Shown: positions 47,996 to 60,018 of the stretch, piece after piece
Numbering within the stretch: position 1 is the stretch's first letter
Layout of the letters: every line of letters starts with the position of its first letter
Source of the DNA: Orbilia blumenaviensis
Lineage: Eukaryota > Ascomycota > Orbiliomycetes > Orbiliales > Orbiliaceae
Direction of reading: 5' to 3'
Assembly (NCBI GenBank): GCA_036872755.1
Contig: JAVHNS010000006.1
Span: 310,001 to 374,000 of the forward strand
Length of the DNA: 64,000 nt
Notes under the pieces: generated by a model
What the model saw: only the letters and a program-made list of their open reading frames with translations
Told to the model about the DNA's origin: nothing
The model's database searches: none
Made by a program: the position numbers and the translations under genes

Positions 47996-50688
47996 TGACA
48001 ATTAACAGGTTCCACATTCACAAAGTCTGTCATTCAGATTCATATTTCCAACGCCATATCCTTTGGATCTGTATAATCTCGCCTGTACCCCTATTGCTTA
48101 CGACTTCTTTGAAAGCAGATCTCCGTAGACAACAGTTTTTTTTTTTTTTAGCTGATTGGGTTGACTAGACCCGCAAGGGCTTTGGAAGTGCTCAAGTACT
48201 TAAGTGCATCAGTAGAAAACTCAACTTCATCATAATATTAGCTATTAGAAATTCCGATCGATCTCTTCATACAAGTTCAAAATTCTAGTCTTTTCTCCCC
48301 TTTAATTTTAAAAATCATTAATATCTAACTGCTGGCTGTCAAGAAAGTTTTCGTTCTAGTACCTAACAACCATATCAATCCCATCCCGCGGCTTGCCAGT
48401 CTTGTAAGCGTAAATCGACACCTCGCCAACCCTCTGCACTTTGAGTCTACGGTATTTCATCGATTAAGAACCCTATTACCTTTGGCTTACGCATCGACAC
48501 ACAGCAGCTATCGGTCGAGTATGCGCTCGGATCGATTTTGCACTCATACCAGCATACGTATATAACTATATCGGTAACTTTTCAGACACCTACACTGTTC
48601 AACAATTAGTAAGATTCTAGCGAAATCTACCGCTGTTTAAAATCGACATATGTACATGGGCCGCAAATACCTAGCGTCAAGGTCTAAAGCAGAGGCTTGA
48701 ATCTATTCCTATTGTAGTCTTCCACAATTCCGAACGATCATTGGTTTGGGCTCGACATTACTACTTACATGTTCTCGACATTTCCGAAGAAACCAGGTCT
48801 CGAGACCCGCAGAAGGTTCAATTAAATCCTTGAACGAATATAATATTGTTATGATTCTCATTTGAGTCAGTGAATTTATTTGAAAGATGTAGTGCCTCAT
48901 CAGTTGGATATACTGCCGAGCATGAATAGCTTGTTGAAAGCCTGATAGAAGCCTGGGGCGCCAATACTACGGTAGCATCATCACTTACTTAAAGGAAACG
49001 TTGGTCAATCTTACGACTCGCGCAACCAAACACTGCTAGAATTTCAAGAAGGGAAACTTCAGTATTCCGTAATACGTAATGAAATAGATAGACCCAGGCC
49101 GGGATCTATTAACATTTAACTATTTTTCTTATGTATAAGCTGCCTACGTAGCCAAATAGGTAGGCACAACGTCAAAATGTTCACTAGAGTAGGTTTTATA
49201 ATATATAACCGGCCTCCGAGGGCGACCAGGAGACGAGAATAACTTTAATTCTGTTGGGGTTAATTCGACCTAACTTCACCAGCAAATATTGAGTTTATAT
49301 AGATTATTTATAAATATAATAATGCACCGTGAGAACAGCGGTACCTTTTTTGTGGCTTTTTGAGTATCTTATAATCCGTTCTTGGCTATGAAACCTTCAA
49401 GTGCAAGTTCCGATGTAACCGAAGTGAGACTGTACTCGTCAGCTTGATCTAGGTAGCTCTGGCCGCAACATGCACGGTCGTCAGTTAATATTATATTTTG
49501 GTCGGGACGGGAAGATGGCCGGTACTCTTCCGCAGTTTATAATGGTGCTAAGAAGAGGGCACATCCCCTCAAGGAATTCCGGAGACTAGTAAATATTTTA
49601 TTTCTGAAATATTCATTTCAATGGTTCCAGACAGCGGCCTAGTGTTTGACAATCCCAGCCTTGTGGTATCGACATTTCTCGGATCCGCCCGTCAGGTTCG
49701 ATCAAACGAGTTTCAATCTGGGAACTGCCGGTCGCTTGTTGAGGAACCTGGTTGGTCAGAAGGGTTATCTGATTTTTTTTTGCCCTCCCCGCAAAGTCCC
49801 ACGTGCTTGTAGCCTAGTACTCCTTTCTTCTTGAACAAGAAGTTTTAACCCCTCAAACGTCGCCGATGGGAACGCCACGGCTACACAGAAGTTCAATTAA
49901 TTGCCACCACCATCACCACTAATTGGCATCCCACCACGTCTTGGTACAGATTTTGGGGAACCTTTCTGTCCCAAATATCGACTGTACCTTGACAACTGTC
50001 GATAGAACCAATGGCGCCAGCCATCCTCCAGCTTGGCCTGACAATCTGATCGTGAAAATTTCAAAAGTGGAAGCCAGGGCCGTCCCAATAGCCAATAAGA
50101 GGCATATTTGATGCCAGAAAAGCTCAAATTCAACACTAGTCATACCCCTTTGGGCAAATATGGGATTGTGAGACAAAAATTTCCAGCTCCGAACTCCTCT
50201 TCCCTGCCACCGCCGTCTGATGTGTCGTGATGTTCAAGGATGTGCTCAAGGGTTGTATTCGTCGGGAGGGACTAAGCGATTGGGCACCTCAGCTGACAGG
50301 TCCACCCCAGCTGGCCCCAGTGGAGCAAAGCTTTGCGCAGTCATTTGGGCTGGGAGCTGGGATGCGCAGCAGCGACTGCGACTACACCTAAAATTATCTC
50401 CTTGATAGGGTCAAAGCTTCCTGAAAATATAGCTGCTAATATGATATCAAAAAGTTTAAATGGTTTAAAAGAGAGCACATTCGCGATAACCGTTTGAGGT
50501 TCGTGTCTGAACATCATATAACAACCTCCCGTGGATGCCCCAATCTACTCCCATACCAACGAAGATCGAACGGAAACGCAAAGTCTTCACCTAAAATTAC
50601 CTAATTACCAAATTCCAACAACCATCAGCGAACAACAACTGTGGTGTCGCAATCGACGATCTAAAATATATCGCCAATTGAATTCAGC

Positions 50689-50769
50689 ATGACAACTGCA
50701 GTCCTCGCAGCCGCCGCGCTCATGGTACTCTACAGCGGTTCAGAGCTGGCTTTGAAAACGTGTACATCT
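50689..50769 (+). CDS. candidate first exon with signal-peptide-like sequence
   Basis: ATG followed by 26 codons encoding MTTAVLAAAALMVLYSGSEL and a short tail to Cys-Thr-Ser, ending exactly at a GTAAGT donor. The run of Ala/Leu/Val looks like a signal peptide or membrane anchor. I could not find the next exon with confidence; unspliced, the frame would stop at 50875-50877 (62 aa). It might be the 5' exon of the gene at 51428, but a direct splice to the CTCTCAG acceptor before 51428 is out of phase, so at least one middle exon would be needed. Confidence 0.3.
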
Positions 50770-51427
50770 GTAAGTTCCCTCAATTCGACTATTCGTCGGC
50801 TGACGTACGACGAGTTCAAAGCTCAAATTTTTGCTTCTGGGGACTGCGGTGTTTTTTTGCTCTCGCCCCTCACATGAGCTTAACCCTTGCCACTCCACAC
50901 ACACACTTTTCTCCCTTATCCTTGCAAATCTGCATGAGAGCTGTACCAGAGTGCTGGGCCAGACCAACGAACTTCAAATATCTATGGGGAACCCCGCCAG
51001 ATGTCTTTTGTTCGTCCAGTACAATGAAGTACCTCATAATATGTCATTACTTGAGCCTCGCTAGACTGAACCAAGGAGATAGAGGTTTGTCTCCGCACCC
51101 TCGAGGAAATCTTGATTTTCAAAACCAAAATCTTGGTTTCGGAATTTACTTCCTTACTAATGTTGTTGCGGGTCTTGCGAGCACCCCCTCTACTCATTAT
51201 CATAAATCCACTCCTGTTCCTTACAATAGTCACCGAAGTATTTAAATTCTGTGGCTTGCCCATCACGGCACCGCTTCCAGACTATCACGGATTTGGTTTA
51301 ATGCTCCGTGGTGGCTTTCGATGGATTAGACTACTGCTTAAATATATCTCACTGTATAAAGAACCTAACGATTCCCCTCACACTTACCTACATCTTTTTC
51401 CTCTTTTTTTTTTTCTTCTCTCTCAGT

Positions 51428-51958
51428 ATGCACTTTTATACTAAACTCTTTCGACGACCTAAAAAGGCTTCGGACACATCAACCTCTGCTTCAGAGCCTA
51501 CCGAAGAGATGGAAACCATATCTCACGACCCAAGCTCCAGTCTTGTCAGGATGCAACGAAAACTCTCTTCAATTGGATCGATCGCCTGTCTTTTCCCTTC
51601 AAGAAGTAGCGGAAAGAGCACACGGTCATTTGGGAGTTTCAGAAAGCAACGACATGAAAAAATATCGGCAGAAACGGATAAGTCGAGACCAAAATATGTT
51701 CATACCCCTCAGCACGCTGCAGATAGCCATGCCAGAACTACAACACCCATTCCTTTCTCTTTAAGGCCAATGTCCCAAGACCTCACAATCCACCCTGTCA
51801 AGCCCGCTGGCCCAGTGCCGTATGGCATGAGACCAATGTCTTCGGAAATCACAGTCCAGCCAGCCAAAACAAACGCACATATCATGGAACAAGAACATGC
51901 CAGAAATGTTGCAAGCCAGGGTGGTAGAGTCCATGTTGTTGGATCGAATGCGAATTAA
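51428..51958 (+). CDS. small basic hypothetical protein with internal repeat
   Basis: Predicted 176 aa, not recognised. The ATG lies one base after a textbook acceptor (a 20-odd-base pyrimidine tract ending CTCTCAG). The transcript is therefore probably spliced upstream, either in the leader or with further coding sequence. The protein is Ser/Lys/Arg-rich with two tandem imperfect repeats near its C-terminus: PIPFSLRPMSQDLTIHPVKP (107-126) and PVPYGMRPMSSEITVQPAK (129-147). Both carry a P-[FY]-x-[LM]-R-P-M-S core. No signal peptide on the frame as annotated. The repeated core might be a short binding motif; that is inference. Confidence 0.5.
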   Translation: MHFYTKLFRRPKKASDTSTSASEPTEEMETISHDPSSSLVRMQRKLSSIGSIACLFPSRSSGKSTRSFGSFRKQRHEKISAETDKSRPKYVHTPQHAADSHARTTTPIPFSLRPMSQDLTIHPVKPAGPVPYGMRPMSSEITVQPAKTNAHIMEQEHARNVASQGGRVHVVGSNAN

Positions 51959-54180
51959 ATTAAGCGCTAGAGCCGACCAGAACGAGTCATAACAATCGAG
52001 CAACATTCATAATGGCAGTGGGGTTGCCCATTGCAATCAACTAGGGTTTCGGCCAGCTTTCCAAAGAATTTTTTCTCAAACCAAGTCCACAACATTACGG
52101 AACCTGCTCCGAAACAAAAGGCTTGGGATAACCATATTTCCACATCGTACCATTCATTGCCGCACGGGCAGTCTTTCATTTGTTTTTGTATTGTAATATT
52201 AGCACTATAGTTAGCGGGTTTTCTGGGTGGGCGTCTCCAATTACTTCTTGTATTGATCTGCTTTTTGCAAAAGAGGGAGACATATGTTATCGGCGTTTTG
52301 GCTATACCTATATTGTATATACGAGTTTTGCATACGCGGAGGACACTATTGCTATTTCCAAAGGATATTCCATTTCGTCACTAAGAATGAAGGGACATTC
52401 TAGTTAGAATCGCTTGCGTGAATTTTGCATTTTTACCTCCATTAAAATCAATAATACATTTTTTGATATCATAATTATTATCCCGCCATCTCGATTGCTC
52501 CGTATATTGCTCGCCGCTTTTGATAGCGAACTAACGGTTAATCCTAGTATTCTTGCTGCTTTTGTAAAGTTGAACATAATTTAGGTTAAAGGCCGTGCCT
52601 GCATCTGCACGCCGAGCCGTTATCAAGTTTTGATTGAAAGCCCTTCGAGGCTACTGAAAACCCACATTCTCCGCCAAACCCGCTATATAACGGTGAGTTT
52701 TATCAAATCATCGGCCGAAATTGTATCATGCTAACAACGCCTAAATGAGTCGGCCCGAAAGTACATACCACTTTCCGAACCGCTTCGGAGAGCTGAATAG
52801 AGATTGGGAAGAAATACCAGTATGTACAGACAGCCGCTGAAACGTTGAACAATCCTCACCTTCTGGAAAGAAGTAGGGGGCGCAACAGAAAAAAAAAACT
52901 TGATTGACACACCGGACTCTCAATTTTTTTATTTGTCAACGTGCGACCAAGGATGACGAATCCTGAATTGGTCCCTTGGCCTTGTATTTACCCAGTCAAT
53001 AAAAGTTTATAGGAGGGCTTGGATTGCTAGACCTGATCCCTTCTTTTAAACTTTTTGTTGATCCAAGGCAAAACTGGCTAACCTCTCGTTGACTAACCTA
53101 TTTGGACTAGAGCTGTAGTGCCTGGTGGGGCTGTCATGAAGCTTCTGAGCTTTGAGGCGCTGCATAAGCGGATGTTGAATATCCCGGCCTGACATGACAG
53201 TGATGATCTTATTGAAGACTTAGAGATTAATTGAAGGTAAACGGAACTCTAGATGTAGTCGAATTTAAATTTAGGCCTTTCGACGTTTATTGATACAGTA
53301 AAACTCCTACGCAGGGGAGTTAAGTTTTCGTGCAGAGCAGCCAGTGCATGCCCACACGCTCTTGGCAATAGCTTAAGCAGGTTCGAACCATTCTGGTTGC
53401 TTTTGACCGTCGTCAAAATCCCATCCCCCCCAAAAAATTATCCATTCTGGATGGGATCCTCTTCTGTGGAAATCATGTACTTAGCAGGACAATTTTTTAT
53501 CCCCCTTAGCTTAAATGGCAGTGCCGCTAGTCCTGGCTAAAGGCTAGTACGTATTTCAGCTGTGCCATAATTAGCGGGATGCAGCATATGGATCTCCACA
53601 AAGTATTTATGCAAAGTCAAGGTCTGGGCACGAGATAACATATAGCTACACTTATATTGGTCGGTCGCTTTATCATTGCCTGATAAGTTAAACTACAACC
53701 GTCACACCATGCTTTAATGTTAAATTTCAAAAAAAGATTTTAGAACCTCAGGGCTTGTATTTTGGCCTCTACGCCTCCGGCGCTCTTCATGATTCGAACC
53801 TTCCCTACTCCGTCGAGCGCGAGTAGTAGTCAATTTTTGAAGTTAAACCCCTTACACTAAGCTAGCACGTTGCGTTACGCATAAAGTCTTTTCGCTGAGG
53901 CATGCCACACCAGACAAGATGTCTATACCGCAACTGCTCTTGGCTATCTATAGCCTTCGTTTATTGTGGTAATTTATTATCAAGGCTTCAGCAAACAACG
54001 TTTATTAGGTTGAACTATTCCTAATCCGAAACTCACGCGACACAATTATCTGCATTCAGACATATACAGGCGGTTATTTTGAAATTTCATTAATTGATAT
54101 ACACCCATAGAAATTGAATCTAAAATACATTTATATATGTTTTATTTGAAGTGTGGCCGCCGGCGCTTCCACTAAATAGC
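51959..54180. other. AT-rich gene-free region
   Basis: The 3' flanks of the gene at 51428 and of the polygalacturonase, with about 2.2 kb of AT-rich DNA and no coherent frame. A GGTTCGAACC string near 53382 resembles a tRNA B box, but no T-arm or acceptor pairing forms around it. Confidence 0.45.
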
Positions 54181-55722
54181 TTATGCGCATGGGATATCTA
54201 GAAGCGACTGGTCCATATTCGTGCAGGAGAACACCGGGCTCTTCGCGCTGGGAGGTTGAATATTGATATCTTTGGCATAAATGGTGTTGCAGTTGTCGGG
54301 GCTGCCGCAGACCAAGCTTCCAACACGAGGATCGTACTTCTTACTTGCTGTTCCGTACATTCCGCGGAACAAGACATTGCTGATTTTTAAAGTAGCGGGA
54401 ACCTCGGCGCATCGAGTAAGGTTAGTTTGGCCGTAACACTGGGTGATCTCGATAGCGTAGTCGATGTTCTTGAGGCGGATAGCATCCCAGGTCTAAATAA
54501 TAATAGTTAGAATTCAAGAATATTCAATTGCAAATCCAACAGAGTCTATGCCATGCCAGTCAGGAAGAGATGCATGTTACAATTACTTACGACATTGAAG
54601 ACGCGACCATGGCCGCCACCGCCTCCCTCAGTCCAGGATGGTGGCTTGGCGTATTCGCCAGACCATACCTTAATACGACCAGCGCTAGTGGCGTTTGTCA
54701 TGGTAGTATTGAATACATAGATATTCTCGACGATATCGAAGTATTTTGGATATTGTCCCAATGATCCAACAGAAATGCCATGAGAGCCATTGCAGTCAAG
54801 ACTCTGTACAAGAATATTTGTCGAATTTGGCTTGAAGGAGACACAGTCGTCGTGGTTGTCAATCTTAGAGTGCTGGATGACAATATTATCGGATCGGTAG
54901 GTGTCCCAACCGTCGGTATTTTTCGGTTCGTTCTTGCTGGTGCTGCCGCCTGCGATGCTGACATTGTCAAAGATCATGTTTTTGGAGGTATGGACAAGGA
55001 TGTACCAGTTGGCGCTGTAACGGAACTTAATATTGCTGATATAGGCGTTATCGAGGTCGAAGAATGTAACCAAGACAGGTCTCCATGTCCAACTGTTGGC
55101 GGCATGTGCGTCAATCCACTTCTGTGAGTTACCATCGATTGTGCCACCTCCATACTAATTTTTGTCAGGAGATTAGTATGCCGTCAGGTTTTATTCATAT
55201 GTTAAAGAAATTGTGGTAAGTAAGAGGTCGAAATTCCAAACTTACGATATTAACGTCCTTTCCGCCAATCTGGATAAACGAAGACGAGTTCTGGAACTCA
55301 TATTTGAAGCTGTTTTTTTCCCAGAATGGGATATCGTCAACAAACTTAAGGGTACCCTGGAGCTCAATATCGACCTTATTGAGTTTTAAGTCCAAAGGTG
55401 TCCGGACCATGTATAAGTCGTCTAGCAAGGCAATCTTGCCGCCGTTGTTGCATTTTTTCGCAGCAGCGAGAATGTTTGGGCCGTCATCAAGTCCGTTTCC
55501 AAGAGCGTCAACAAAACAGGTCTTGGTAGTCTTTGGAGTTTCCTTGAACTTCTTCCCTGTGCTCAATGGGTAAGGGAAAACAACAGGTCTATCGGTTGTT
55601 TCCTTGCCATTGTGGGTCCTACCCCTAGCTTCGAGGACATTCGCTTCAAGTGGTGAAGCGAATGTTGCAGGGGCCACCGCAAGGGTAGCGAGGGCAATTG
55701 AAAGCAAGTTCATAGCAACCAT
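54181..55722 (-). CDS. secreted exo-polygalacturonase (GH28)
   Basis: Hydrolyses polygalacturonic acid from plant cell-wall pectin, outside the cell. Exons 55722-55246, 55154-54591 and 54492-54181 are all joined in phase 0 (introns 91 and 98 bp, both GTAAGT donors) and give 450 aa. A signal peptide spans about residues 1-23 (MVAMNLLSIALATLAVAPAT, then FASP); an alternative ATG is at codon 4. GH28 hallmarks are NTDGWDT (Asp240), DDCVSFK (Asp261/Asp262), GSHGISVGS (His284) and RIKVW (Arg319, Lys321), so the active site is complete. The GSHGISVGSLGQYP form and the WDTYRSDNI context fit the exo-acting, GalX-type subgroup rather than endo-enzymes. Several N-glycosylation sequons are present. It points to a plant-associated or plant-degrading lifestyle. 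It lies alone in a gene-poor region. Confidence 0.93.
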
Positions 55723-58321
55723 TTTTGCTATCGACGAACAGAGAACTTAGAGATGTTGGTTTTATCTCTGATAAGCCGTTGCTGCTGTTGGAAGAAGAAC
55801 CAGAATATCATATCGTCCCCGGCAGATTCTTAAATACGATCCGCGACAATAATTTTTGGTCTAAGGGTCCATAGTTCGGGCATGCCCAGCCGCAGAAACT
55901 ATTTCCATGTCGCTGGACCCAAGATCGCGAAAAGATCTACTAAGAATTTCAGAAATGTGAAAATATTCCGGAGAATAAGAGGTCGCAGCATGGATGGGAA
56001 CGGAGACGGCGAAATATCAGTAACGTTCCTACAGCATAATACCAGTAGCCTTGTTCATAGCACCAGCATCATGGGCCCCACATATCAGCATGGAATTGAT
56101 GTTATCCCTTTTATGAAAGCTGGAGCAGGTACCAGAGTTCATAGTTGCTGTGTTTATCAAGGGCTTCGTGGTGACCCTTCTGTGCCAATGCTTGGATCTA
56201 CATTGCCAAGTATTATAGATCCTCGGGTGTTGAAGCTGGCCTACCACCAGTTTTTCCGTCAATAGAATGGGAAATTCCGACGTCGAAAAGCCTGGCGTTT
56301 TATGTATTACATCACCAATGCTATTACCCAAAAAAAATCGCTTGGATGCGCCGAGGACAGCAAAAAAGTGGAATGCGGGGACGGGTGTGGAGACCCTTGC
56401 TGGAATTCCGGCTAAATACAGTTCCCATGGATTCGATGCCTGGTGCGGTTCCAACGTTTCGGCTAAATGAGATATAAGCTTCACCGTAAGAAGACAAGAG
56501 AATTCTTGACATCAGGCCATCAATAGATCTTCTTTTGGCATAAAGTGAACATGTTCAGACCTCCATTGGTGGAATCATTGTGAAGTCTATAGTGGAACAA
56601 GACCATTTACAAAAGTCTGGAACCGAGCCCCACGTGTTGAATAGCCAGCCGGTTAAATCAAACTACAAGCTCAAAGTGCCTTGCTTCGGCATTGTCGGGT
56701 TTCATATGTATTTCCAAAAAAAAAAAAAAAACCGACTAGTGATACTGTGGAAATTCACCTCACTAGGCTACATAGCTCCCTGGGACCGAGAATAATAGCT
56801 CCCTACCCAGGATCCGGAAAATATCCCAAAGCAATTTTTACGACCTGCTCAACTCATCCAAATCCCAACCAATACTGGGTGGCATAGCCTGGACACCTTG
56901 GTACTCGTACTACGGATGTAGTTTCTAGACGTGTAGGCTGAATTCAAGCAGAGCTATATCTATTAGTGTGAGTATTCAACATCATAACCCGAAACTCTGG
57001 ATAATTTCACACATCGGCAATTGACATTTATACCAGTCTCGGAATCAGTACTTACACGCCCCTAGCCAGAGATTCTTCATATAATTCGATAGGATATGTG
57101 TATTCCCATGTATTCAGGTGGTCGCTTGTATGCTGTGGTATTGATATTGCATATTGAGGCAGACGGTGTGCGAAGCGCCGCATGCACTCTCAAATCTTAT
57201 CTAACTAAGCTATTCGATTCCTATATTCCGGCTTAGCCTCGTAATATTGACGCTTCGTTGGCAAGGTAAAATTACTGTTCAAAGACTAGCTTATTCGATT
57301 GTCAATATAATGAAGGCCCTGGCCTCTGCAAACATAAAATTTACCGTTTAAAAAGCCTTAAAATCTTATTGATCAAGACAAAACTGAAAGGTATCCCAGA
57401 CCCTGGTCTCATACCCAGACCCGTAGATCCGGCCCACTGAGTATACTAGTATAGGGAGATTTACTCGATTTGCGGTAGTCCGGGGTATCCTCATCCCGGT
57501 CAGTACCTGGGACATGCATCAGATCCCGGGTGAATTTTATTTAATCCAAACCCTCGGGCCTGCGTCGCCTTAATATAACGGGCCAGTATTATTTAGCCTT
57601 GGTACTCCGACCCAAGCTCATGGTATAAGTACAGCACAAGTACCACCGGGGCTACGTCCTACCCGTAAACTCAGTATCAGGTAAGTCTATAGAAAAAGTT
57701 TTATTGATCTACAATTATCTAACGAGGCTCGTCGGCTAGGCTACGCGCTTTATACATAGCGCACCTAGAAAATAGACTATCACGTTGAGCCAAAACTTTA
57801 CGTGTGTACAATGGCAGCCAATATATGCAGTCTTTGCCTAATCTAGATACTAGATGGGCGTGGGCTCGGCCAATACCGAATATTACGGTCTAGCAAAAGG
57901 TTTCGTTTCAGCTTCTTTTGCTAGAATTTTGGCATTTCAGGGAATTAAATACGTTATAACCGCGAGGGACTCGATGGGCCATGGGCTCGAGGACATCACG
58001 ATATGACCGAGGGCGGCATTTGTAGTGCTATAGTTTAGAAGTAGAATTTTCTGTTGCCATAGGTGGTTCTTAAAGAATCGGCTGTGCTACTATTACACAC
58101 CAGGCATGCATATATTGTGTCAATGTTGGCGGCTAGACTATTTCACTTCCTAAAATCCCCTACATCGAAGTACCATATAGTATCTTCCAGTATCGATATC
58201 TAGGGCGGCGCGGCCATCCCTTTAGTTCACACACAAACAGTATCCATGCCAGGGCTGCTCACAGGATTAAACCTATTCGCAGGAAGACCACTGTTGCCCC
58301 AGGATTTAAAACTCCTCTAAG
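55723..58321. other. gene-free region upstream of polygalacturonase
   Basis: About 2.6 kb. From 55.8 to 56.5 kb both strands hold frames of 120-150 codons with no recognisable domain, probably promoter DNA. Beyond 56.9 kb the sequence is TA-rich with dense stops. An A15 run occurs near 56718. Confidence 0.4.
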
Positions 58322-58756
58322 CTACTCATCAGCCCACTTGCTATCTCCATTCACTTCACTCGATCCCCGTGATTCCTCTAAATTAAGTAACTTCAGAGGG
58401 TAATGGTCTCGTTGGTCACTAGACAACACAAAGTCGAAAGAGGGTAAAACTTGTGGAAAAAGCTTCTGTGTTGTATCTGTTGTAATGTAAGTACTCAGCC
58501 AGATGCGTCTCTGATGTCGAAATGTCGATAAGTCTAGCATGCAATGATATCTTTATAAGAAACGTCCCACTTGCGATATCATTATAAAAATATCCGTCTT
58601 GGAGTATATCCACAAAATGGGTGTTGATACGCCTGTCGTGACTTGCAAGGGCGTTAATGCATTCTCATATGTTATCGATCAATAGCTGTAGCATGTAGGC
58701 GAAGCCTTGCACCTGATTCGATTCATTATTGATTCGATTCCAATGCGATGCAGCAA
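58322..58756 (-). pseudogene. decayed gene fragment, family unknown
   Basis: Reading the minus strand from 58756 gives coding-like sequence (QVQGFAYMLQLLIDNI), then a TGA at 58667-58665. The same frame continues as ECINALASHDRRINTHFVDI, then ISLHARLIDIS and SETHLAEYL, ending near 58430. A second frame continues the protein-like text (LPSFDFVLSS, then DHYPLKLLNLEESRGSSEV) to a stop at 58322. One CGA-to-TGA change and one frameshift would explain the breaks. C-to-T change is the direction of repeat-induced point mutation. A GTAAGT...TTTAG stretch of 37 bp just upstream looks like a shrunken intron. I do not recognise the protein. Confidence 0.38.
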
Positions 58757-59269
58757 CTAAATTTAGGTCAGCACCCAGGTGTATACAACTTACAGCTTTG
58801 AATATCGCATCATGAAACAAATCGCTATGTCACTATTCAAAAACCAGCTGGCATTGCGGAGAATGTTAGATTAAGAAATTGGCATCGTTTGGGGAAAGGG
58901 CGAAAAAGGGCTAGAGGCAGGCCGCGTTATTCCTGTGGCGCGGAGCTGACGTGCAACACAAGAACTCCAACAAGGGTGGGCCGCATCTTCGTTCCAGAGT
59001 TTGACGAAAGAGGAAGGCGGTCGAAGGCATAGTTGCTTCGGCTGATTTTTAGTCTCAACGGGTCGGCAAACGAGAAGGCCAATTGCGGCATGGATATCGT
59101 GAGGATTGACCTATCGTTAAGCGATTATGCAGCCAGCGGACATCTAGACTTGACTTTTGATGTCTGCCAATGGTATGAGCAGGCGGTATTAGTATACTGT
59201 ACTAAGGTCGTCTCCGTCCGTTAATTGTTTCCCTCGTGTCCCCTAGAAAGCTAAGCTTAAGCTTGCTCT

Positions 59270-59425
59270 ATGATATCCAAGCGTTGCGATACACTCGGCA
59301 AGGGTTAGTATCTGGACGGAGTGAGCGATACACGAAACGATTGGAGCCCTGACCGTCTACGAAGATGGCAAATATTGATTGAGTAGGCCTTAGCAAAGGA
59401 CTACGCTCAGGAAGAGCATTGGATT
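59270..59425 (+). repeat. arm 2 of a diverged dispersed repeat
   Basis: The counterpart of 17170-17275: the same order of short blocks (ATCCAAGC, GGAGTGAGCGATACACGAA, GAAGATGG, CGCTCAGGA) with insertions and G/A differences. Similarity may extend to about 59600. The element type is unknown. Confidence 0.35.
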
Positions 59426-59748
59426 TACCCCTATTCTTAGGGCCCTAAGGCCACGAGGGGCCCTTGCCATCCTTCTCTCAATTACCATGTTCTCAGGGAG
59501 ATCTACACCTAGTCATCCTACTTTCAACCCAACATCTAACGTCGAGATGCCGTAATGGGACCTTCCCCAAAATGGATGCCCCCGAAACTCGAGATAATGA
59601 ACAAATTTGCCTTCGTGGAAACGTCGATGCTTCCATAGCCGCCTGTGAGCTTGTGCCTAGCTACCGCTAAGGCAATTTCTCTTGATTTACCGAGCCGTTC
59701 TCGATCTTAGCTATAGCGGGCTTCAGAAGTGACTAGCTGGTAGATGGA

Positions 59749-59755
59749 TATAAAA
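59749..59755 (+). promoter_or_regulatory. TATA box candidate for the CAP gene
   Basis: TATAAAA 270 bp before the ATG at 60019, implying a leader of about 240 nt. Confidence 0.45.
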
Positions 59756-60018
59756 TGGTGCTCCATTCTCTGCATCACCAGACTTCTCTATTCAGTTCGC
59801 CAGGCGCTTTCTAATCCACCTCATCCTCATTCACTCATTCATTCTACCCACCCGGAGTGTGGTCTTTCTCATATATTTCTTGTCCTTCGATATTTTTTAC
59901 TTTGTAGACTCATCATTCGTCGCCCCGGTTGGCCTAACGCTCATTAAGTCCCTATCAATCAAATTCTTTGGAAGGCTCCTCTAAAATACATACTCATAAA
60001 ATTAAAAAATTAAAAAAT

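Larger units (their letters stand above)
43122..50688. other. large gene-poor region
   Basis: About 7.5 kb without a supportable gene. The first 2 kb (43.1-45.2 kb) is relatively GC-rich with overlapping open frames and may be a long leader or promoter of the zinc-finger gene. From about 45.3 kb the DNA becomes AT/TA-rich with scattered stops in all frames, as in decayed or RIP-affected DNA. Two small perfect hairpins are listed separately. Confidence 0.4.
58757..60018. other. spacer with repeat arm and CAP-gene promoter
   Basis: Holds possible 5' remains of the decayed gene, arm 2 of the diverged repeat (59270-59425) and the CAP-gene promoter with a TATA box at 59749. The leader before 60019 is pyrimidine-rich then A-rich. 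Confidence 0.4.

Noticed and set aside
53376..53400. GGTTCGAACC, a tRNA B-box look-alike
   Set aside because: The flanks do not form a T-arm or acceptor stem on either strand and no A box is placed correctly.
56029..56484. 151-codon minus frame upstream of the polygalacturonase, with an opposing 127-codon plus frame
   Set aside because: Composition is not convincing, no domain is seen and both strands are equally open; more likely promoter DNA.
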